A stretch of DNA of 64,000 nt, from assembly GCF_022605165.1 (NCBI RefSeq), contig NC_063075.1, positions 2,332,512 through 2,396,511 on the forward strand. The letters are read 5' to 3'. Below, piece after piece: positions 56,831 to 64,000 of the stretch. Position 1 is the stretch's first letter, and every line of letters begins with the position of its first letter. Origin of the DNA: Purpureocillium takamizusanense. Taxonomy: Eukaryota; Ascomycota; Sordariomycetes; Hypocreales; Ophiocordycipitaceae. The notes beneath the pieces were generated by a model, which saw only the letters and a list, made by a program, of their open reading frames with translations, searched no databases and was not told the DNA's origin. The position numbers and the translations under genes are program-made.

Positions 56831-59800
56831 ATGGACCCGTGGAGCATTTCAACCGGTCTTGCCGGCTTCGTCTCCCTCGGGCTCAGGGCCAGCAGGTTGC
56901 TCATCGAGTACTACGGCAACTACAAGGACCAAGATGCCGACATCGCCCAGACGGTAACCCGTCTGACCGACCTGTCCACCACGCTGGAGGACCTCCGGGC
57001 GGCACTCCGATGCAGCAGCGGCAAGCGCGACGCCGAACGCGAGGTCAGAGCCGTCATCACCAAGATGATCGAGAGTTGCGATGGTCCCATACGAGAGCTT
57101 CGGCAGCAGCTGGACAGGTTCCGCGAGCATCGCGACGGGGGCATCTGGGATAAGACGGTCCTCGGGGCCCGTCGCTTGGCCTACCCGTTCAAAAAGAGCA
57201 CGCTCACGAAGCTGCAGCGGAACATCGCCGACGTCAACTCGCGTGTCAGCTTCGCGCTGCAAGTGCTGCAGCAGCACGCCATCGAGGGCGCGCGAAAAGA
57301 GCTCAAGGAGACCGAAAAAATACTGGCCGTGGTCTGGTCCACACAGGTGTCGCTGGTCATGACCCTCTGGCTCAAGGCTCCGGATCCGACGGCCTTCTAC
57401 TCCCAGACCATTAAGAAGAAGCAACCTGGGACGGGGCTTTGGTTCGTCCGGCGATGGGAGTTTCGTGGGTGGCTCGCGGAGCCCAACTCGTTTCTCTGGC
57501 TTTATGGCTTCGCCGGGACTGGCAAGTCCCTGTTGTGCTGCACCGCCATTGAGTCCGCGTTCCGCTATCGAGGCTCGAGGAAAAGCGTCGGAATGGCCTT
57601 CTATTTCTTCAGCTTTGCAGACCCGGACAAGCAAACCGTGTCTGGCATGCTCCGATCCCTGGTTCTGCAGTTGACGAACCAGCAGGATTCAACCTTGCTA
57701 GAGCAGCTCTATGCCAACCACCGCGACGCCGTCCCCCCGAACGAGGCGCTTCTGACCTGCCTCAAAGGCCTTGTGCGGTCCTTTGAAGACGTTTACATCT
57801 TTCTGGACGCGCTTGACGAGTGCCCCCACGACTATCGCCATCCACGCGACTCGCAAAGGGACGAACTGCTCGAGGCCATCACTGCGATGCGGGAATGGGG
57901 CGTGAGTGGCCTGCATCTCTTGGCTACCAGCCGAGATTCGGCCGAGATTCGAGAAGTCCTTGGTCCCATGGTGAACGAAGGCGTCTCCATGAAGAATCCA
58001 TCGGTAGACAAGGACATTGGGAGATTCATCGAAATGCAGCTGTGTCAAAGGCGGCGCCTTCGAAAATGGACCGAACACCATGAGTTGATCAAGAGCGAGT
58101 TGACGCAACGGGCCCAAGGCGTGTACGTCATGCCAACCCTGCATTTTCCCCTGCCGTCAAGTTCAGTCTGACGAGATGTTTCTACGTTTTCAGTTTCCGG
58201 TGGGTTGACTGCCAGTTCGGTGCGCTCGAGAGTTGTCTTACACTGGCCCAGCTCAAAGAAACCTTATCGACGCTGCCCTCCACGTTGAGCGAAACGTACG
58301 AGAGGGTCCTGGCGGGCATTCCAGACCAACACATCAAGCACGCGAAGCGCATTCTGCACATCCTCTACTACGCCTTTCACTCGCTGAGGGTTCGCGACGT
58401 CGCGCTCTTCGCCGCCGTGGAAGTCAGCTCAGACAATGCCGCCTTCAACCCGGAAGACCAGCTTCACATGGAGCTTATCCAATCCATCTGCCCTAGTTTC
58501 ATCGAAGTATCTGAGCGGTGGGGCTGCCCCTTTCAAGATGCGACGATGCGCATAGCACATGCCTCGGTCCAAGAATACCTGGTGTCCAAGGACATAGGAA
58601 CGTGGAGCAAGAGGGCTGAGTGCTTCCGTTTGAACGACGACACCGCTCATGCAGGCCTTGCCTGCATGTGCCTCGCGCACCTGCTGTCTGACTCGCACAT
58701 TGAGGCCTCAAAGCCGCAAGACAAGGTTTGCGGGGACTGCGCCGACGAGCCCGGGACCTCCTTGGAGGCGCCTGAGTCGTTTTCACTGTACTGGCAACCG
58801 GATCGGGTTGGCAAGGCGCTGCTGCAAACAAGCTTTTGGCAGGGGACCGAGAAGGATCCGTGGGTAGGTCTGATAGATCCAATGCCGCTCCTCCGTTCGA
58901 GAAGGCAACTCGACTGGGAGGCACTGATGCGTGAAGTCGACTCGGCGGGGCAAGAGGAAGCTTGTGAGGGAAACAAAGAGCCCGAGGCCTTCATGACGAC
59001 CAGACTATCACAGCTGGAACCTCCACGGTCCCAAGACTTGGGGTTAAAAGCGCTCGCTGGCAGAGTCGTCCAAGGGACGGACGGGCCAGTGGCGTGCATG
59101 CCGCCGGCACCGTCGAGCATGGGACCGAACTTTGTGTTCGAAGAAGAAGACAGCTCAGCCGTGCATCCAAAAGACTCAGAAGCGTGGTCGGGCGACGCGA
59201 GGTGCCGGGTCCTGGAATATGCCCGCATTCTCTGGATCAAGCACTACGACAAGGTGGTCGACCCCGCCGAGAAGCGGCTCGCGGAGAAACTGGCCATGCG
59301 GCTGTTTAGAGACCGTGAGAAGTTTGTGAGATACGAGATGCGCAACACGTACGGCTCGCAGCTCTACGTGGCCGCGGCCAGAGGGCTAGGCTTCCTCGTC
59401 GCGGGACTGCTGGATGACCCGTCATGGCGAGACGATGGCGGCCACGGCCGTGCAGATTCCCATCCCCCGCGGCCCGCGGACGTGGCCAACGAAAGACATG
59501 ACCGCAAGGTGAGGGCCGCCTTGGACGACCATTACAATGCCCAGGCCTGGCCCCCTGGTCTCGACGGCACATGGTTTCCGGAATGGTTCGGGTCGAGCAC
59601 GCGCCCGTACATCGCCAGCGGCGGGACGGCGCTCCACGCGGCCGCATGGGCCGGCCACCTGGACATCGTGGCCCTGCTCCTGGATCACGGCGCCGATGTC
59701 AACGTCCATTGCGGCCAGACGGCCCTGCAAGCGGCAGCGTGGGCGGGCCGCCGGGACGTCACGGCGCTGCTGCTGGACCGCGGCGCCGAAATCAACCTCT

Positions 59801-60264
59801 CAACAAGGGGATGCGGGAGCGCGCTCCACGCGGCGGCCATGCACGGCTACAGCCTCCTCGTGGAACTGTTCCTCGACCGAGGCGCTGACGTCGACTTCCA
59901 GTGCCGCGAGCACGGGACGGCTCTGCACGCGGCGCTGGTGTCGTGCCGCAACCTCTGCGTCGAGAGCCTCTGCCCGTGGAGCGAGGGCGACTTCTTCATC
60001 CACAACGAGCTCGACGAGAGTCCCCGGCCGGGCCAGGAGCCGCGCTTGGTCGTCGTGGCCCTGCTCCTTGGCCGCGGCGCCCGCGTCGACGTCTGGAGCC
60101 GTCACTACGGGACGGCGCTGCAGATGGCCAAGGGCCTGGGCTGCAGGAACATGGTCGAGCTCCTACTCGGCCGGGATGCCGACGTCAACAAGTCCACCTT
60201 GGAGGGGGCTAAAGACGGGACGGTGCAGCGTACGACGGCGCTGTCTGAACCACGATGCGCATAG
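56831..60264 (+). CDS. NACHT-ankyrin STAND (NLR-like) protein, 1120 aa, 2 exons
   Basis: Exons 56831-58122 and 58194-60264; the 71-nt intron (GTACGT donor, TTTTCAG acceptor) is phase 2 and restores AQGVFRWVDCQ, a conserved post-NACHT motif. The N-terminal domain (about 1-180) begins DPWSISTGLAGFVSLGLRAS and is helical, like the fungal STAND N-terminal/HeLo-like domains. NACHT: Walker A GFAGTGKS (226-233), Walker B VYIFLDALDEC (321-331) and HLLATSRDSAEI as sensor-like site. A winged-helix region with RIAHASVQEYL follows. The C-terminus (about 905-1095) has about five ankyrin repeats (TALHAAAWAGHLDIVALLLD). Such proteins act as signal-transducing ATPases in non-self recognition and programmed cell death in fungi. 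The repeats are diverged, not recently duplicated. Confidence 0.92.
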
Positions 60265-61705
60265 CTGATGTCTGATCGAGTTGAGGGGGAGGGCCCAGGG
60301 CTTTTCTTGAAGATGACGGTCTATGACACAGGGCCGTCTTTCACTTCCGAGAAACTCGCGGCGAATGTCTGGCCAGCTTCCGAACCGGCGGCGGCAGGTT
60401 GCCATGGGCAGCGTTGACGAACCGGCCCGACCCCGGGGGCCGGACCCACAGTCGGAGCCGAAGGCGGAGCCAGAGTCGGGGCCAGAGTCGGGGCCTCTCG
60501 ATAGCTGAGACAAACGATTTCTCGAATGACCTTTTTTTTCCCTTCCAAGTTCTCGACCCAACGCAACATCCGCCGCTGTCGAGTGCCAGGCCTGGCAACG
60601 TCTCCCGTGAACCTGAGCATCGCTTGGCTGGTAGCTCAGCGCCCCTTTGGACTACTCCCTCGCACCGAGCAGAAGCTCCCCCCGGCTCACGAGCGAACAA
60701 GTGACTGCCACCTGGTGCCTACGCTGGATCGAGCCCAGCCACCCCTTCGGCGCCCCCTCTCCGCTCTACGCATCATCGCTCTTTGCTGGGGCCAGGGCGA
60801 TCGATCGTCAGTTCAGAGTGAATAGTGTCTCCCCCCCCCTTTTCTTCCCCCCGCTCTCCGCCCCCCCCCAAAAAATCCTACCCAATTGACACCCAACGCC
60901 GCGGCGTTTCGATCCGGCGGGACCGTCCGTCCGCCACGGGTCGGCTCCCCGGCGAGCAACGAGCATCGTGACCATCGCCGTCAGGGTTGCTGGCGCCCTC
61001 GTCCCCTAACTTCTCCTCCTGCTTCGCCCCCCTCCCCCGAGCAGCGGTGCCCAACCTGCCCCTCCAGCCCACAGGCCGCGGGTATGCAGACGTGATAGCG
61101 ACGGGAGAGAGCAGAACGACGCCAGTCCACATGATGAACAGGCGTTTTCATCAAGTTCCGTTGTTCATTGGCTCTCGCACATGAGGCTGTTCAAAGGGAC
61201 ATGGTCGGCGGTGCCTACTGGTGATGGAGAAGACCCGTCATAATGCCGCATCCTTCTCCCGGTCGTTCAAGGAAACGCCTCTGGTCGCTGGGTGCTCGGA
61301 TGGGCGGGCCCGATGAGTTGTCCTGCATACGCGCTGCAGCCGCGTGCCTACGCATCGTGCCTACGCATCGTGCCTACGCATCGTGCACCATCCCAACCCT
61401 TCTTTTAATGCATGCCGCAATCGTCGTACGCACATGGTACATGTCTGTATTCTAACTTGGTAGCCTCTGCCGCCCCCGCATCCTCGCATGGAACCGGACA
61501 GTCCGACGACTTTTCGTACCGCATCGCGCGCCACGCACGCCGCCCGTCGCGCAGCCCAAGCCAAGTCAAGCCACCCCTTACGAGCATCTCATCAATTCCC
61601 CAAACCTCCTCGCCGCCCTTTGTCCGATGCACCCCAGCGTCATCTTCTTCCATCGGCCCTGGCTGGTCACTGTGCGTGCGCCTTCGGCGTGTTGCCCAAT
61701 CGCAC
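60265..61705. other. Spacer downstream of STAND gene and of the small secreted protein gene
   Basis: Convergent 1.44 kb spacer. Contains GGAGCC/GGGGCC repeats near 60450-60495, C8-10 tracts near 60828-60870 and a triple TGCCTACGCATCG repeat at about 61345-61385. Short ORFs here are not supported. Confidence 0.45.
61346..61385. repeat. Tandem 13-mer repeat
   Basis: Three copies of GTGCCTACGCATC, the last continuing into GTGCACC. Confidence 0.7.
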
Positions 61706-62296
61706 TCAGTGGCAGGTGGCATACGTTTGCCATCGGACGTATGTGCAAGGATTCCGGTCCTCTGAGCACTGCGAAACAAGTGTAAACGGTAAGCATGTAA
61801 GCCCCGCAGTCGCACCATCTGTCATGGACAAAGAAGGAGAGGGGATTGAGACGGCGCGACAAATGGCGTGTGTGTGTGTGTGTGTGTGTGTCACTTACCT
61901 CTTTGCCGGGTTCCCTGTCTTCCATCGGTTTGCAATCCCTGAAGAATTCCTCCGTCTTGCCGGGGTGCGACTTTGACGGCATTGAAACGCGACAATGGGC
62001 TTTACTATTATCGTGCCCTGGGGTGGGTCCGAAGCAGATCTGGCAGAACGCAAGTTCGTCGTTTTTTGTTAGCAACTAATTCCATCTCATCTCATTGTTC
62101 TTCGAAGTCGATGGTGTTTGTCATCACAGCTCGAAAACGGGACTTTTTCTTCTTCTTTTCTTCTGCCCCCCCCCCTTCAACAGTACCCCCCCTCATTGCA
62201 TTCAGTACGTACCCCGTGTTCGACGCGCTCCTCCCTCTTGGCGAGGCCGCCTCCGGCGCAGAAGGCGAACAGCACGAGCACCGGGTTGAGCTTCAT
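61706..62296 (-). CDS. Predicted small secreted cysteine-rich protein, 95 aa, 3 exons (effector-like candidate)
   Basis: Exons complement of 62213-62296, 61899-62039 and 61706-61768; all junctions are phase 0 with canonical ends (GTACGT, GTAAGT donors; CTGCCAG, TTTCGCAG acceptors; TTGCTAAC branch point in intron 1). Exon 1 encodes a signal peptide (KLNPVLVLFAFCAGGGLA) and KREERVEHG. Exon 2 reads ICFGPTPGHDNSKAHCRVSM and on to EEFFRDCKPMED. Exon 3 reads CSEDRNPCTYVRWQTYATCH and stop. The mature part has six cysteines, as in small disulphide-bonded fungal secreted proteins. No known family was recognised. A competing acceptor for exon 3 near 61830 would give a longer, cysteine-poor end. Intron 2 contains a (TG)n tract. 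Role in host or microbe interaction is inference only. Confidence 0.5.
61868..61892. repeat. (TG)n microsatellite in intron 2 of the small secreted protein gene
   Basis: About twelve TG units. Confidence 0.9.
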
Positions 62297-62487
62297 GATC
62301 GAGGGGCGTGGGCGTGAGAGCTCCGGGATAAGGCAAGGCAAGAGGGTCGGTCGGGTCGGGTCTGTCTGATTTGTTTTGATTTCTGTTATGTTTGATGGTG
62401 ACAAAGAATTTCGTGGTAGAATGAAGTTTTTTTTCTCGAGGGTTCGACCACCAAACCCCCCCAACTGATAAGAGGCAACGCGATACG

Positions 62488-62495
62488 TATAAATA
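62488..62495 (-). promoter_or_regulatory. Possible TATA element of the small secreted protein gene
   Basis: TATAAATA on the + strand (TATTTATA on the coding strand), about 190 nt upstream of the ATG at 62296. Confidence 0.25.
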
Positions 62496-63060
62496 TAGCT
62501 GGGTTGTCAACTCGCTCCCCCCATATCTCCCTCCCTATCCCTCCCTTTCTTCTTCTTCTTCTTCTCTCTCTCTCTCTCTCTGTCTCTGTCCGTTGTTCAG
62601 AAACACACGTCAGTGCAATGACTGTACGAAATGACCAAAAAGTCTCAGCTGACGGCCATTGCTGTCGCGTACAAAGGGCAAAGAAAGACCCGGATCGCGA
62701 CTCGGTCATTGTTGTTGTTGTGTACAAATGTCAAAAACCCGGATCGCGACTCGTTCATTGCTGTTGTGTGCAAAAGGCAAAAACCCGGAGGGCAACGCAG
62801 CAGCACGCACAACCGGGCGTCAATGCGAGACACGGAGCACAGACGAGCAAACGGTCCCCCCCCCCTCCTTCGTTCGAGGGTTTCTGCCCAGCATTGAAGT
62901 TCAAATGGGTCTCGTGCGTGTGTGTGTGTGTGTGCCAACAACAACGAAAGAGCGTTTCACGAGAGGTACAGTATTACGTAGCGAACAGCTGAAGCTTAAA
63001 GAAACTCAGACGCAACACCCAGCTCGCTCGCTGCCACATCATCACCATCGCCCATTATCC

Positions 63061-63093
63061 CATCGTCATCGTCATCGTCATCGTCATCATCAT
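63061..63093. repeat. (CATCGT)n repeat
   Basis: Four to five CATCGT units followed by CAT repeats. Confidence 0.85.
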
Positions 63094-63164
63094 TTACGGA
63101 CCAACCGCAAACATGATCGGCTTTCCCGCCAACGCTCTTCCTCCAAAGTGCCGTTCACACAAAC

Positions 63165-63191
63165 AACACACACACACACACACACACACAC
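63165..63191. repeat. (CA)n microsatellite
   Basis: About twelve CA units. Confidence 0.9.
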
Positions 63192-63323
63192 TTTGTCTTC
63201 CGGCTCATGGTGCCCGTTCGCCTCAAACCGGATGATTGGGACTCGAGCGGTCCCCCCCCTCTGTGCCTATGCACCTTCCCCGCTGGAGACGCACTCACGC
63301 ACGCACCCATATACCCTACCCTA

Positions 63324-63349
63324 CCCCCCTTTTTAGGGGGGGGGGGGGG
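63324..63349. repeat. C6-T5-A-G14 inverted run
   Basis: Six C, then TTTTTA, then fourteen G; it can fold as a short GC hairpin. Confidence 0.75.
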
Positions 63350-63715
63350 TCTCGCTGTGCCTTGTGCCACGCCAACCACGTCTCAGCCAGCCAGCGAGCC
63401 TGCATTGCATATGGTAATTGTAGTCGTACAGCATACGCACGTACATACATACATGACTACTACATGCCTCCTTCGTGTACATGAGCATTGATTAATTAAT
63501 TGATTACATGACCCCATGGGCGACGCACACGCACACGCACACGCACACACACAGCACAGTATGTCGCCCACCCCTCCACGCAACCGTTTGGGAAGCTCGC
63601 ATCGTCCGTACGCAGAAACGCGCAAAAGAACCGAAAAGAAAGAAGGCCGCGAGTGGGAACAAATCGTGGGGTCACGATGCTTTCTGAGTGTGAGTGACTT
63701 GAATCGACAATGGGC

Positions 63716-63720
<5 letters not shown>

Positions 63721-63755
<35 letters not shown>
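63721..63755. repeat. (TC)n microsatellite
   Basis: Thirty-five nucleotides of perfect TC alternation. Confidence 0.9.
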
Positions 63756-63758
<3 letters not shown>

Positions 63759-64000
63759 GAGTGGCTGCTGGGCTCATGCAAGTCGCACCCCGCAGGCTCA
63801 GGCTCCAGATCCGCCGGCGTCTTGTCTTATACGGGGAGCCCCAACCATCAATGGCCCGCCCCAATGCATGCATGTACTACTACTATGTCTGTGTGTGTGT
63901 GCGTATGTTTGAATGCATCGTGTGTCCGTCGACTCCTCCTCCAGAATGGGCTTCTCTTCCTCTTCCCCGCGCAAAGCAAAGAAAGGCACCCACCCCCCCC

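Larger units (their letters stand above)
62297..64000. other. Microsatellite-rich right end
   Basis: No supported gene. Simple repeats dominate: CTT/CT at 62547-62590, TG near 62918-62934, CATCGT at 63061-63093, CA at 63165-63191, a C6-T5-A-G14 inverted run at 63324-63349, GCACAC at 63524-63553 and (TC)n at 63721-63755. It includes the upstream region of the small secreted protein gene. Confidence 0.55.

Noticed and set aside
63798..63989. Charged ORF at the right edge (-)
   Set aside because: Starts plausibly but runs into TACACACA-type repeat-coded residues; nothing supports it.
1..64000. tRNA, rRNA, CRISPR array, transposon or integrated virus
   Set aside because: No cloverleaf with a B-box, rRNA core, spaced direct-repeat array, terminal repeat pair, transposase or reverse transcriptase motif was recognised on either strand by reading; a covariance-model and repeat search would settle it.

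Overview
The window is nuclear DNA of a filamentous ascomycete, most likely a Sordariomycete and probably Hypocreales. The evidence is GC-rich coding sequence, short spliceosomal introns (about 50-280 nt) with GTAAGT-like donors and CTAAC/CTGAC-like branch points, single-copy fungal orthologues (Prp19, Dbp9, Mvp1, Cox4, MRPL10, Utr2) and fungus-specific families (HAM1-domain protein, DUF4604, GT15, NACHT-ankyrin STAND). The genus cannot be fixed from the sequence. Most genes are split, so the gene models below were joined by eye from splice signals and reading phase; each join keeps frame and restores a recognisable family motif.

Layout, left to right: a protein with SUMO-interacting-type motifs runs off the left edge (-); Prp19 (-); OHCU decarboxylase (+); a basic, low-complexity conserved fungal protein (-); a 6.2 kb microsatellite-rich gene desert; a HAM1-domain protein (-); a TesB-like thioesterase (+); Cox4 (+); a DUF4604 protein (-); a GT15 mannosyltransferase (+); mitochondrial uL15 (+); sorting nexin Mvp1 (+); a dihydroxy-acid dehydratase with an 8-nt micro-exon (-); a Myb-like regulator (-); a second desert of 5.7 kb; another Myb/SANT protein (+); helicase Dbp9 (+); Utr2 chitin transglycosylase (+); a Rossmann-fold NmrA-like protein (+); a membrane/GPI-type aspartic protease (-); a NACHT-ankyrin STAND protein (+); and a three-exon small secreted cysteine-rich protein (-) in the low-complexity right end.

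The left 50 kb is mostly housekeeping: splicing and DNA repair, purine catabolism, respiration, mitochondrial translation, endosomal sorting, branched-chain amino acid synthesis, ribosome biogenesis and cell wall. There are no operons; neighbours are divergent, convergent or tandem, with 0.3-2 kb spacers and two deserts. The right 12 kb (protease, STAND receptor, small secreted protein) looks more accessory and surface/immunity related. No tRNA, rRNA, CRISPR, transposon or virus-like sequence was recognised.

Most worth a second look: the small secreted cysteine-rich gene, which is split into pieces too short for simple ORF detection; the STAND receptor beside it; the dehydratase micro-exon that carries part of an Fe-S ligand motif; the thioesterase with an apparently substituted catalytic aspartate; and the edge-truncated SIM protein.
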